This document shows, one piece after another, positions 37,060 to 49,670 of a DNA stretch of 64,000 bases. This DNA comes from Sepioteuthis lessoniana (Eukaryota > Mollusca > Cephalopoda > Myopsida > Loliginidae), in assembly GCA_963585895.1 (NCBI GenBank), contig OY757947.1, positions 36,336,883 to 36,400,882 of the forward strand. Direction: 5' to 3'. The notes below the pieces were generated by a model, which worked only from the letters and a program-made list of their open reading frames with translations, had not been told where the DNA came from and ran no database searches. Position 1 is the stretch's first letter; each line of letters opens with the position of its first letter. A program made the translations under genes and the position numbers.

Positions 37060-38276
37060 TTTTTTGTCTGATAATAAGTGGATAATCAAGTGGATATGCA
37101 AGGACACACAGGAGATAAAGAATATCGTTGTGAAATTTGTCACTCTTCCTTTGCACAACAATCAAATTTAGTTAGAACACACACTGGAGAGAGGCCATAT
37201 TCCTGTGAAATATGTGACTCTACCTTTTCCCAAAAATCACATTTGAATAATCATTGGCGAACACACACGGGAGAGCAACTATATTCTTGTGAATGTGTAA
37301 CTCTTCCTTTTCAATATAATCAAGTTTGGATATTCATAAGCGAGCACACACTGGAGAGAAGCCATATATTCCTGAGACATGTGTGACGTTTCCTTTTCCC
37401 GTAAATCAGGTTTGAATAACCATAGGCGAACACACACAGGAGAGAAGCCATATTTCTGTGAAATATGTGAATCTTCCTTTTCAAGAAAATTAAGTTTGGA
37501 TAGACATAGGCAAACACACACTGGAGAGAAGCTATATTCCTGTGAAATATGTCACTTCCTTTTCCTTAAAATCGAATTTGGATAGACATAGGCGAACACA
37601 CACTGGAGAGAAGCCATATTCCTGTGAAATATGTGTCTCTTCCTTTTCCTTAAAATCGAATTTGGATAGACATAGGCGAACACACACTGGAGAGAAGCCA
37701 TATTCCTGTGAAATATATGTCTCTTCCTTTTCCTTAAAATTGAATTTGGATAGACATAGGCGAACACACACTGGGGAGAAGCCATATTTCTGTGAAATAT
37801 GTGAATCTTCCTTTTCAAGAAAATCAAATTTGGATAGACATAGGCGAACCCATAGAGGAGAGAAGCCATATTCCTGTGAAATATGTGTCTCTCCCTTTTC
37901 CTTAAAATCGAATTTGGATAGACATAGGCGAACACACACTGGAGAGAAGCCATATTCCTGTGAAATATGTGTCTCTTCCTTTTCCTTAAAATCGAATTTG
38001 GATAGACATAGGCGAACACACACTGGAGAGAAGCCATATTCCTGTGAAAAATGTGAATCTTCCTTTTCAAGAAAATCAAGTTTGGATAGACATAGGCGAA
38101 CACACAGAGAAGAGAAACCATATTCCTGTGAAATATATGAATCTTCCTTTTCAAGAAAATTAAGTTTGGATAGACATAGGCGAACACACACAGAAGAGAA
38201 ACCATATTCCTGTGAAATATGTAACACTTCCTTTTCAAGAAAATCAAGTTTGAACAGGTCTATGAAAATTCATTGA
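37060..38276 (+). pseudogene. Z5: C2H2 array, broken 5' half and open 3' nine-finger frame
   Basis: No MQT...KEK start is present; homology begins in degenerate finger 2 near 37078. The first half carries a 9-base deletion (LVRTHTGE instead of [11 protein letters not shown]). It also has a 1-base loss near 37292, an in-frame TAA near 37317, another shift near 37375 and a 2-base loss near 37553. From the ATG at 37542 the frame is open for 244 codons, ending at TGA 38274-38276. It holds a partial finger, two fingers with Cys to Tyr (CEIY) and a last finger with His to Ser. Contact residues are almost uniform (LSNR, LLNR, RSNR, LSNR, LSNR, RSSR...), so the array looks recently homogenised. It could encode a short protein only if an upstream promoter and ATG serve it. 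Confidence 0.75.
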
Positions 38277-39384
38277 TGATAGAAGCCATATACATTTAAA
38301 ACTTATTGCTCTTCATTTTCATTTACGTCAATTTTGGCAGCGTGCATGAAAAATCACACTAGATAAAACAACACTTCTGATTAACGGGATTATTTGTTAT
38401 GAATTTAGTTAAATTTACAACCACAATTTACGTTGAGAATACAGATTTTAAGCAGACGCTAGAAAATTCGACATGATACATTCTTTTGTGATTAGGGATA
38501 AAAGCATTTAGAAATTAGGGAATAATTATATTTCAGTAAAACTAATCCACTGACAATACTTCCTCTAAAACAAATAAAAAAAAATAAAAGCCAATGCTTA
38601 AAAATAATTTTAAAATGTAGAAACCAAACATGCAACCAATATACCAAAGTAATTAATTTGAGTTTTACAACAATTTCAAAGTATTTAATAAAGTTAATTT
38701 TCAATTGAACTACGAGAACAACACAAAACAAGGAAAAGGGTAACCCAAAGCCGAACTACTTAGACATAATTTTCCGATGCAGGTGTCTTTGAGGAACGGG
38801 AAACGATCTAGAAATCTTGTTAAAGAAGTGTTTACCAAACACGGTCATGTTCACAAAATATATTGTTGTTAATAAACCTGGAAAGTTGTTACATTTTCAT
38901 CCAAGATAGATCTGCTCATCTATACATAACTAATCTTTGAGAGATACTTTTTAAACCAAAAAATGCTCATTTTGTTACAAAAGCTAATTCTCTTGAAACC
39001 TAAATTTTCATAGAAAAGTATATTTGAAAAAATTCTTGTCTATGGAAATGAACGTTATTTCCAGAGAGGTAACTATGAAATATTTAAAATCCTTCTTAAA
39101 GAATAATCTAATAAGTTTTTCACAATAGATGTGACTTTATGGTAAAATAAATGATACATTATATTCAGTGAAAAGTCGAAATATTTGTTGGCCATGTGCC
39201 ACGTTTCTATTCTATGTAATAAATACAATTATAAAAAAAATCAAGACAAGTTAAGAATATTTAATTAACTTATATATTTTAAAATATATATGTCGGCAAA
39301 AGGATTTGTTTTTAAGTTAGTTATTTTTCTTTCACACGTATTTCTGGCATTTTACGTCGTCTTCAGGAAGTAAAAAGGTTTGTC
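38277..39384 (+). other. 3' flank of Z5, no gene seen
   Basis: The first 140 bp match the 3' flank of the other ZNFs (CAATTTTGGCAGCG near 38330). The rest is AT-rich without recognised content. The whole stretch from 36935 to 39385 is absent in block I. Confidence 0.6.
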
Positions 39385-41759
39385 TTTGTTTTCCCTTTAA
39401 TCTATATAATGGGGAATATTTTGCTAAGATTATGGTTCTTTTTAATTTCAGTATTTATGTTTGTGAATTTTCAGTGCGGTTTAATTTTCCGTGACCAATT
39501 TTAATCTCTGCAGGTGTTATTTCTCTTTTTCTTTTCTTTTTTTTCTTTATTATGTATATGTATATATTTCCGTTTTTTGTTTGTTTTCCTTTTATTAATT
39601 TCTTCACCCTAAAAAAATTCATGATTGTTGATATACCATAAAATTTACCTGACTACTGAAATAATCTATCTATCTATGATAGTTGCTGTGCCATAAATTT
39701 CAACTGACTACTAATTTTCCTCCCAGGGTAATTGTGTGTTGAGAAGGTGTCTGTGTGTGTGTGTGTGTAGTTAAGTTCTGTTTTATTGTGGGTTTGGATT
39801 TTTCTATGAAATCAGTTATAACATAAAACAACAATACTTTCCACTTAAAAGGTTATTAACATTAATATATTTTCAGTGTTTAAGTATTCTTATCAAATTA
39901 TTTTAGAAACAGATCCACTTAACCTATTTATGAGATCTGAACAAATACATCTACTTAAGTCTGAATGGATCTAGGATTAATGACAATGAACGGGTACGGG
40001 TACTCCATACTTCCTAAACCACCGGAACCAAAGCCTCATCGTCAGTTGCATTTAGTTGTTATATCAAGGACTCTCCATTTTTATGGCAGCGGTGAAGATG
40101 AACTTGGATAATGGTAGTAAAATTTAAGTCACCGATATATTTATGGATACGGCTGATGGTGAAATTGTTCTGGGGGATTTATCCAAGAGAATTCAAAGAA
40201 CTGATAAACAATGAACAATTGTTACAATTATTCATTTTCAACCGTCAAAAGTGTGCTTGTCCATTAGATACCACATGGTCATATGACTATCTCAGAAATT
40301 CTTCCGTGACCTCTGATTTTTGAACAGTAAAGATGCCCTCCTTTGTCTTTTAATATTAAGGATGTTTCTCTTGTCTGGTCATGATACAGTAATAATTTAT
40401 TATAATATGTCTTGGTAAGGAAGACATTTTACCACTTTGTAATTTTGGTAAGTATATCATATATATATATATATATATATAAAATCTTCTTATATATTTA
40501 CATGAACTGATCCTGATTTCATTCCGTTTACTCACTATGAATGTATCAGTGAATATATTAATGCTAATATTGTTTTCTTAGTGAGTTGGAAATATTGAAT
40601 TGACCCATAGATGAGGCTGTAACAAATACGACCGCACAGGGTTTGTGCATATCTAGGATTAATGGCCATAAACATGTGCTTCTTACTACCCAAACCTTCA
40701 GAAATTAAGCCTCACCATCAATTTGGTTAGGAGTCTTACTCCTCTGAAAGTGGATATGGTGTGAATTTAATGGTGAAAATGAAATCACCCATATATTTAT
40801 GGCTACAGCATTTAGTGAAATTTGTCTGGATGATTTATCCAAGAGAAATTAAAGAATTGTCATTCAATCAAATCAAGATTATTTTAAAGATTATTTAACA
40901 AAACAATTTCGTTGGTAAATGAAAACACACAAGAAAAAATTCAGTGCTTAAGAAAAGAATAAATGTCTATTGAAGAAGAATTTTTATAAGAAGGTTTATC
41001 CAGTATTTTTTGAAAATATAAAATATTGGAAGGTTCGTAATTTAATTTTTTCATTAATTTTTATCACTAGTGTTTTGCGAAGATATTAATTGGAACTGTT
41101 TCTATTCATAATTTGCCCAGATAATGTAATACGTATGCCAATTGATCAAATGAAAGAAATTGATTCACTCACAAAAACAGTCGAGAAGCAGATATCCCCA
41201 AGAAAATATTTCTGATGAAAACTTCACAGATAATCGAGGGCTGTTACAAATACACAAGCTTAAGTCGAATCACTGCTGTTTACCCTGGAGCAATTAGCAA
41301 GAAGCACTGATCTTTTCGTGAAATTGGATAATTTTTCCACACTCACAGACACGCACAAAGACAATATATATATATAAATCAATTTTTTTTATTTACAATG
41401 ATTACAAGAATGAAAAAAACACATAAAGATTTACGCTAAAATGTATACAGATTCGTTTTAAAAAGAAGATAAAACTGAAATACGAATATTTCTTATGAGG
41501 GAAAACACATTTACTAAAATAAATATTTGTCCTTCCAATACGTTAGTGAGTAAAGCAAATTAAGAAAACTTTTCTCGATCAAATAAATTTATCATTAATG
41601 TTTTTATTTATTTATTTTCTTTAAATCGGAATGTTTTATTAATTAAATTCATATGAAACATCTAGCTTCTTGTTTCAGGAATGAAATGAATATTCAGTTT
41701 TTCGATGGTTCTGATAAAGTCCGAAAAATAAATTTTATTGACAAGTGAAAGTTTATTTA

Positions 41760-41760
<1 letters not shown>
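39385..41760. other. Shared flank plus unmatched AT-rich DNA
   Basis: 39385-40075 matches 6345-7128. 40080-41890 has no counterpart in block I. It contains an (AT)n run at 40458-40482 and a partial repeat of the flank (CTAGGATTAATGGC near 40652 resembles 39971). No gene seen. Confidence 0.6.

Positions 41761-41820
<60 letters not shown>
41760..41820. repeat. (CA)n(TA)n compound microsatellite
   Basis: CA run at 41760-41786 passing into a TA run to about 41819. Confidence 0.95.
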
Positions 41821-41827
<7 letters not shown>

Positions 41828-42065
41828 ATATACATGCACATATACATATGTACACCCGTAGATATAAATATATACATATATACACTCATATACATGCAAT
41901 CTGTATTTTCTATACAGGGTACAAGGAAATCAGACAAGATCAAAAAAGAAGAATCATGTTCAACAGAAGAAGTTTTGTTTTGTCCAGTTTGATTTTTCGA
42001 GTACATTAGTAAACGTGATTAACTTGAAAATAGAGATTTACAAATTCACAAGAATAGGGTTTCTC

Positions 42066-42671
42066 TCATCTGTGCGTTTTCATATGCCTGTTCAAATTAA
42101 ATTTTTTTAAAAAGGAAGAGTCACATATTTCACAGGAATATGGCTTCTCTCCCGTATGTGTCTGCTTATGCATATTCAAAGTTGATTTTTCTGAAAAGGA
42201 CAAGTCACATATTTCACAAGAATATGGCCTCTCTCCAGTGTGTATTCGCCTATGACCATCCAAGATTGATTTTCGGGAAAAGGAAGAGTCACATATATCA
42301 CAGGAATATGGCCTCTCTCCAGTGTGTGTAAACCTATGATTATCCAAAGTTGATTTTTGGGAAAAGGAAGAGTCACATATGTCACAGGAATATGGCCTCT
42401 CTCCAGTGTGTGTTCTTACATGCGTCTCTAAATGTTCTTGTCGTGCAAAGGAAGAGGAACACATTTCACAAATATGTTGCTTCTCTTTTTTGTGTCCTTC
42501 CATATCCACTTGAGCTCCCGAATTGGTTGAAAAGCTTGAGACACTCATTTCACAAGTATTTGATTTCTCTCCAAAATGTGTTTGTATATGCACTTTAGAT
42601 TCCACCATATTTGAAAACGATGAGCTGCATATTTTGCAAGAAAATGGCTTTTCCTTTCTTTGTGTTTACAT
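42066..42671 (-). pseudogene. Z6: C2H2 array whose ancestral ATG is followed by a stop
   Basis: On the minus strand the ancestral start (ATG at 42671) is followed directly by TAA (42668-42666), where paralogs have CAA (Gln). The frame is then open to 42066. It starts with the [10 protein letters not shown] finger and runs through a degenerate finger 2 (CEMS, no first His) and five canonical fingers. The next ATG is at 42608, inside finger 1, giving 180 aa. Contact residues for fingers 3-7 are RQHT, QSTN, RSIG, ESTM and KFNR. An N-terminally shortened protein remains possible, since everything after finger 1 is intact. It is the paralog of Z2 and has far fewer fingers. Confidence 0.7.
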
Positions 42672-43478
42672 ATTTCATTAGAATTTCTCATCCGGACAAG
42701 AAGACCAAGCGGTTTTACAAAATATTTCTCACCAGTGTTTATCTGCAAAGACGCAACCAAACTATGAAAAAAAACCCAATCCTTCCTTCAATAGAATATA
42801 ATTTATCCCTGTAAATATTCAAATATACGTTTGAAAGAGGATCTCTTTGAAAATCCTGATCCTCAAGAAAATACTGTGTCAAAAGTGAAGAACTTCTCCG
42901 GTTTAAAAATCTGTAATCGATAAAACAAGAGAAAACTATCAATTAAGAGATGGAAAAGTACTAAGGAAATACAGTTTATAGAAAGTCATATATTTCAAAA
43001 AAAATTTGAGCAAATTTTTGAAAAATGCTTTATCGTTTTTTTGTGTATTAAATTTGAATTGAAATGGGTTCTATTACTCAAAATTAAAAAAGGAAACTAC
43101 CTTACCTTTACGTTTGCATGTAGCGTTTAAAAAAAAAAGAGAAATCTGATATAGAGTCTTTCTTTCTTCTGAACGTAAACCCCTATAAGATACACATGCT
43201 CATAACAAATGGATTTTAAATCAACCTTTGACGTCAACGCATTAAACCAGCTCCTAGGGGAGCAGATTAAGTCAATATCCCACGAGAATCTTTTACTTAA
43301 TGTTACAACCTTTAAATTTGCCATACATGTGCTCCGGGACCCATTCTCTCACAAATTCTCGTTACTCACGTAAAAAAAATGACTGCTATTTTTCAAGATG
43401 GTCATCTCATAAAAAGGAAAAAAAAAACGTTTTCAATGCTAAACATTCAAAGGATTGGTGGATAGATGCGAACAGATT

Positions 43479-43511
<33 letters not shown>

Positions 43512-44114
43512 CGAAACACTCTAAAAAAAATAGAACCTGACTGTAATAGTCACATATTGATATTTACTAAGCGTAACTTAATCTGGAATTAAATCTAAAA
43601 TGATATTAATAAAATTTATGCCTATTAGATTTTGTGATTACTGCAATCAACTAATTGAAGTGGGGAATTATATCTATGGACGATGCTCCGATGAAAATCT
43701 GCAATTCAGTTTGACCATTTTGTTTATATACAGTTAATTTACAACTGAAATACAATTTTTAAATAAAATTTTTAAAAAAGCTTGAGTAGAATTATTTACA
43801 GATCCTTATACTAGTGTAGAATATTCAGCCAAAGTAAAGAAAGAAAGCCCCCCGCCACCAAAAATAGGGTAGAAACGAATACCTAAATGCGGATCCTCCT
43901 CCCTCTCCCTTCAAAGCAGTAGCCCTACCAACTTCTATTTAAGTCCATAAGATGACATGAGACATAATATGATAAACCAAGCAAGGAAAGAAGGCTCATG
44001 TTCCACCCAAAGACAAGAGTCAAAAACTGGTCAGTAAAATCATATTGTCGTCTACTATATTATCATGCATGAATGATTTTATTTAAAAATTGTATTTTTG
44101 TTGTAAAATCACTG
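42672..44114 (-). other. 5' leader region of Z6
   Basis: Matches 8815-9771. The relic INTGEKYF lies near 42730 and the acceptor-like GATTACAG near 42911 (minus). Includes a (GATA)n run at 43481-43511. Ends at the ACTG (44111-44114) next to the inserted element. Confidence 0.6.
43481..43511. repeat. (GATA)n microsatellite
   Basis: Seven to eight GATA units. No counterpart in block I. Confidence 0.9.
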
Positions 44115-46182
44115 TTGAAGAAGGAAGTTACTTAGCAAGTAACAGAAACTGACCAAAATGTGAGCGGATATAAAACGCTCCTCTAGCCATTCTTATTTCG
44201 ACCGAGCAGTTTGAACTCCATGCTTGTTTTGGGGTCATCAGGAGAGAATGTGCACCGTTTCAGGGCCTTCCTCTCGACGGTTGTATTTGCACATCGCCCC
44301 CACGCCCATCACTTACATGAGGCCCCATTAAAGCATCCTGTCAAATCAACGTCTTGAGGCGAAATATAAAAATTTTCAAATTTGCTCGCCTAATTAGACG
44401 AAGGAAGTTACTTACCAAGTATCAGAAATTCACCAAAAAGTTTAGAAATTAGAAGGTTGTTGCGCATTCGCGAGCAGGTGATGTTATGACGTGTTTATTT
44501 TGAAATGTTCCACGGGACATTTCTTTTATTCCATGTCCACATTAAACGGTTTTCAGTTATTTCAGTTAGAAGAATGTTGCGCATTCGCGAGCAGGTGATG
44601 TTATGACGTGTTTATTTTGAAATGTTCCACGGGACATTTCTTTTATTCCATGTCCACATTGAATGGTTTTCAGTTATTTCAGTTAGAAGATTGTTGCGCA
44701 TTCGCGAGCAGGTGATGTTATGACGTGTTTATTTTGAAATGTTCCACGGGACATTTCTTTTATTCCATGTCCACATTGAACGGTTTTCAGTTATTTCCGT
44801 AAGGCGTTTCATACTTTTGCTTCTATTGCGCCGATTTATTCCAACTTGTCCCCAAAATTCGTACAGAGTGCCGGCAACGAAGCCTCTTGCTAATTCCCAC
44901 AGCTTTAACGGTAACACTATACTCTTCCTTTTCTATTTTTTTTTTTGAGATTTTCATATTTGCTTGTTTTGTAAACGTGGCTTTGTTCTAGTCGGCTCTC
45001 AAATAGTATTGTTAATTCTACCAGGATGACCTTTGAGTTCTTCTTCGAAAATAGAACAATGTCTGGTCGCTGACCCTTATTAGATATTATTTTCGGGTAA
45101 TCATTACACCAGCCAGGGAGGTCTGAAGATAACTTCCAATTTTCATCTAATCCATGAAGATTTTGACCGGGTATAGTTCGATGGTAAATCGATTTCTTTG
45201 AACCGACATATATTTTGCCCCCCTCACTAACAAATTTCTGGGTTGACTTATTTGATTCAGGCTTCATCAAGCTCCCTATAATTCTGACCAACTCGTCGAA
45301 TACACTGTTGTGTCTCCAAGTGTATCTTCCGTTATCAAGAGCTGTCTTATAGGAACTGAGGACGTGTTCCAATGTTTGAGGTTTCTCATTACACAGGGGA
45401 CAGGTTGGATCGCTTTCTTTCTTCCATTTGACAAGGTTGCTCTTTGACGGAAGCTGGTCATATGTAGAACGTATTAAAAAACTCAACTTGAGTGGAGCCA
45501 TTTGCCAATTGTTGTTCCAAGTAATAGACCTTTGCAGTGCCTCCTCCCAGCTTGTCCATTGACCGTGTTGGGACTGTTGTACTCCTTTTATGAATCTTTT
45601 GTTATCCTCTTCGTTTCTTACTTCCTGAATGACCATGTCGCGGCGATCTTTACCATAAGCTTGTGACCACCATTTCTTTTCATTCACTCCTAAACCTTGT
45701 CTCCCTGTTTGAGTGAGACCAATTACATCCTTGGAAGCTAGATTTTCCTAAGCACTTATAGTGTCTTTGACTTTCCACTTTCTTCCTGTTTTTAAGGTAG
45801 GGTTTAAGGATTTTATCACTTTATCCTTGGAGTCATCTGGCATCATCTGAAGTCTGACTTTACCGGATTTGAATTCCTCCATAATCGATTTCAGTGGCAA
45901 TTTCAGTTTTGCTTGTCTGCACTGTACATTGCATCATTAGACAAACCTGGAAGTAACCCCAACCATATTCAGGTATATTTATTTATCATTGCCTCCATCT
46001 TCTCAATTGCACTCGGAGAAATTTTATATACAAGGAGGGGGCCATAATAGCATTTGGATCAATACATGCTGAAGGCACCATACTTTATATTTCCCTTGCA
46101 GGGGACAGCGATCGATCTTAAGTAGCCCTTCTTATGAAGTTTTGGATGTCTCTTTTACTTGGTTGGTATCTTTCATAGACTG
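44115..46182 (-). mobile_element. RLE-type LINE fragment, minus strand, inserted in block II only
   Basis: Minus-strand reading gives the RT thumb (IDRCPLQGKYKVWCLQH near 46080), then IEKMEAMINKY and GLSNDAMYS. After a frameshift it gives KLKLPLKSIMEEFKSGKVRL. The largest open piece (45687-44917, 256 codons) follows one in-frame TAG at 45748-45750. It carries a CCHC-like motif (CPLC at residues 96-99, His108, with Tyr113 where Cys is usual), RHN at 125-127, and RPD(207-209)...VELT(223-226). This order is typical of the restriction-like endonuclease of R2/R4/NeSL-type elements. After another shift the C-terminus continues (ARGFVAGTLYEF..., 44917-44729). The block I site is empty at 9768-9771, and ACTG flanks both ends here. 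Confidence 0.8.
44458..44808. repeat. 117 bp tandem repeat, three near-perfect copies
   Basis: TGCGCATTCGCGAGCAGG starts at 44461, 44578 and 44695. The unit covers the last codons and 3' end of the RLE-type LINE; 117 is a multiple of three. Few differences (AAACGG/GAATGG/GAACGG) suggest a young expansion. Confidence 0.9.
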
Positions 46183-46439
46183 AACAATATCTGTGTCTTA
46201 AATGTAAAGGCAATTTTACCGTAAATCCAAATTAATATTTAACCTGGTCAAAGAAACTAACTTTATTAGAACCCAAGAACCTAAGCAAACGTTAAATAGA
46301 ATGCATATAAGGATGCTAAGAAACATAAATTTAAAAAAAAATGCTTTAATGAATAAAAAAAAAATAGACGTTGACTTTAACTAATTTAAGACTTAATAAT
46401 TATAATCAGACCCCCTTTAAACGCTTCTTACTTCCTCCT

Positions 46440-49400
46440 CCCCGATCCAAAAAGAAATTTCACGGAATCCATTGGAAGCAGCGTGGTGGACGTAAAGGCA
46501 CGAGGATGAAACATCTGACGGCTCAACACAATGCCTAACATGGTCCTGGGAGGTTCATCGAACAGGATCGATTAGTTCTATCGGGGAACTACTGCTGCTT
46601 ATCTATAAGAGTGGCTTCTGTAGATGAGAATAAAAACAGCTATTGAAAGAAAACCATGACCCACACTCAAACCACATGTCCAAACCGCATTGCATTTCGC
46701 GCGGGTAAAAAAGAGGCGCATCTAGCTGAGGTTGGGGTCCTGGCCTCAGTGTTCGAAAAATCGGCTACAGAGCTCAAACAATAAAAATTGCTTAAATGCA
46801 AACACACAATACAAATAGCAACATTTAACGTTAAAACCTTAAATAGAATAGGACAACTACCGGAGCTTACTTCATCTGCCATAGATCATAACATAGACAT
46901 AATATGCATTCAAGAACACAGATACATAGCGAGGGCATTAAATATCACGATACCGGCAATGGATGGACGCTAGCCACTGCATCAGCATGGAAAAACTCTG
47001 TCAATATAACGATAGGAGGAGTAGGTATGCTTATAGGACCACGAGCCCTAAAATCTCTAAATAGCATAGAGAAAATACACCCAAGGATGATGATAGCTAC
47101 TTTTAATGGTAGCCTCAATACAACAATCATCTCCTGCTAAAACCCTACCAATGTTAGTGAAGAAACTGAAATCATCACCTTCAACGATGAGCTGTCCTCT
47201 CTTGTGCGTAGTATCCAAGAAAAACAACGTTCTTGTCATTGGTGGAGACATGAATCCCTAAATATGGAAAACGGAAACCACAAATACAGCTTACACAACT
47301 CGTCCAACAGAAATGGACAACGTCTAACAGATTTCACCATAGAAAATCGATTAACATGCCACAATACAAATTTTCAAAAAAAGGAGGGAAAATTATTGAC
47401 CCTAACATACGCGAACACTAATTATGCACAGATAGACTACGTCTTTATAGACAAGAAATGGAAAAATAGCGCAGTGAATTGCTAGGCTTGCTCCTAATTC
47501 GAGGGTGTGTCCTCCGATCACCGAATTGTCACAACAAAAATACTATTGAGTCTACGAAAGAAAGCCCTCCGAATAACAACCACCATACACTATGACTGGA
47601 CCCTTATTAATATTATGGATATTAGAAATAACTATGTGATAGCATTAAAAGGCAAAATCGATGCACTACAGGAGAAAACAGAAACACATACACCGAATGA
47701 CAATTATGAAAATTTCGTCAACACCCACTTCGAAACAAAGAAAAAAATAGAAATAAATCTAGAGTCCTATGAGAAACATTTGCGGTTAGAGAAAAACGTG
47801 CAGACATGAAAACTGCCACCAAATCCAATAGGGAGAATCCAACACAGATGCCCTGACATTAAAAAAAAAGCACAAAATGAATAAGCCAACATATACATGA
47901 AATAACAGACAGAATACATACAAAATTAGATAGATAAGATTAGAAACTCTGTTGAAGATAGACAATCTAGGACAGCATGGCTAACGATAAACGAAGTGAA
48001 TAGAAGGAAGAGCACTGCCAAAGCTAAACTGAAAGCTACCAACCAACACGAATGAATAAAATTGTGGAAAGAGCATTTCGAGAATCTTCAAGGAAACCTA
48101 CCGAAAGATACTCATGATCTAATCATGGGAATTATTTGTAAGCAATTAGACATCAAACTAGGACCGTTTACTCAGGGTGAACTCGACTCACGACTTAGAA
48201 AAATTAAAAATACAAAAGCTGCAGGGCTTGATGAGATTCTTCCAGAATTATGGAAGACCAGACAATTCAATAACATACTGCTCCGACACTGCAACACAGT
48301 TTATAATCAAAACCTGATAAACAGATGGTTGAAGGAATGCATCCTCCCTTTCCCTAAAATGGTTTGACCTCTGATTAGCCAAGATCTACCGAAGTATAAC
48401 ACTTAGATCCATAGCAGCCAAAATATACAATGATCTACTACGCAACCGTACAGAACCCAAAATTGACAACATTCTTAGGACGAACCAAACTGGCTTCCGG
48501 AGAAATAGATCCACGACCTCACATATATTGACTATCCGTAGAATTCTTGTAGGCGTAAGGGAAAAAAAACAACAAGCGACAATAATAGTTGTTGACTTCA
48601 CCAAAGCCTTTTATTCCATTCACAGAGGGAAGATGGAGCAAATTCAACTTGTATACGGCTTATCAAAAGAAAAAGTCGCAGGCATAATTATTCTCTCTAG
48701 AAATACCAAAGTGAAAGTACATTCTCCGAATGGAGACACAGACTACTTGGACATTGTAGCAGGAGTACTACAAGGAGACACACTAGCCCCGAACCTCTTA
48801 ATCATCTGTCTACACAACGTGCTTAGGACATCGATTGATAAAATCAAAGAAAACGGTTTCAAGCTAACAAAAGAAAAGAAGCAAAAGGTACCCTGCAAAA
48901 ATAATTACCGATGCCGACTACGCCAATGACATAGAGCTTCTGGAAAATGCACCCACCCAAGCCGAAACCCTACTGCATAGTCTGGAATGAGCCGCTGCAG
49001 GCATCAGCCTCCATGTCAATGCGCACAAAACGGAATATATGTGTTTTAATCCAAGAGGCGACATTTCCAAACTAACCAGTAACTCTGAAACTAGTTGACA
49101 ATTTCACCTACCTTAGAAGCAGGGTCTCACCAACTGAGACAGACATCGACACGTGATTAGCAAAAGCATGGATAGCTTACAACGGGCAATTGGTCATGTA
49201 GAAGTCAGACATGACCGATAAAATGAAGCGCAGTTTCTTCCAAGCAGTGGTCGTGTCGATACTGCTATATGGATGCACTTCATGGGCGCTAACTAAACGT
49301 ATGTAGAAAAATCTGGACGGTAACTACACAAGAATGCTGCAAGCAATATTGAACAAATCCTGGAGGCAATACCCAACAAAGCAGCAGCTATATGGACACC

Positions 49401-49665
49401 TACCACTCATCACGAAAACTATCAAAGTTAGACGAAGCATACATGCAGGACACTGCTGGAGAAGCAGGGACAAGCTCATTAGTGATGTACTCCTATCGAC
49501 CCCATCACATGGCCGAGCAAACGAGGGCGACCGGCTCGCACCGACATAGAGCAGCTCTGTGAGGATACGATTGTAGCTCTGAGGACCTGCTGGAAGCGAT
49601 GAACGGTAGGGAGGGCGGGCGAGAGAGGGTCACGGATCTCCGTGCTGATGGCATGACAAGATGAT
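46440..49665 (+). mobile_element. RTE-like LINE copy I-b, degraded
   Basis: Paralog of 9905-12930 with a longer 5' end (from about 46440). Endonuclease motifs are ATFNVK near 46820, CIQEH near 46907 and SSDHRIV near 47508. RT pieces are KAAGLDEILPELWK near 48216, NRSTTS near 48505, motif A VDFTKAF at 48591-48611 and GVLQGDTLAP near 48760. The catalytic box reads YAND at 48919-48930, with one Asp lost. C-terminal HAGHCWRSRD lies near 49440. The 3' tail is GATGATGATG at 49660-49670. Stops and shifts throughout make it inactive. It lies at the same position as copy I-a, so the insertion predates the block duplication. Confidence 0.85.
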
Positions 49666-49670
49666 GATGA

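Noticed and set aside
37542..38276. CRISPR-like regular array
   Set aside because: Regular 84 bp spacing comes from tandem zinc-finger codons, and there are no unique spacers.
40111..40323. 70-codon frame starting MVVKFKSPIY
   Set aside because: Lies in non-coding flank repeated in part at 40740-40870, where the frame is not kept.
45276..45461. Separate small gene on the minus strand
   Set aside because: Out-of-frame shadow of the RLE-type LINE coding region.
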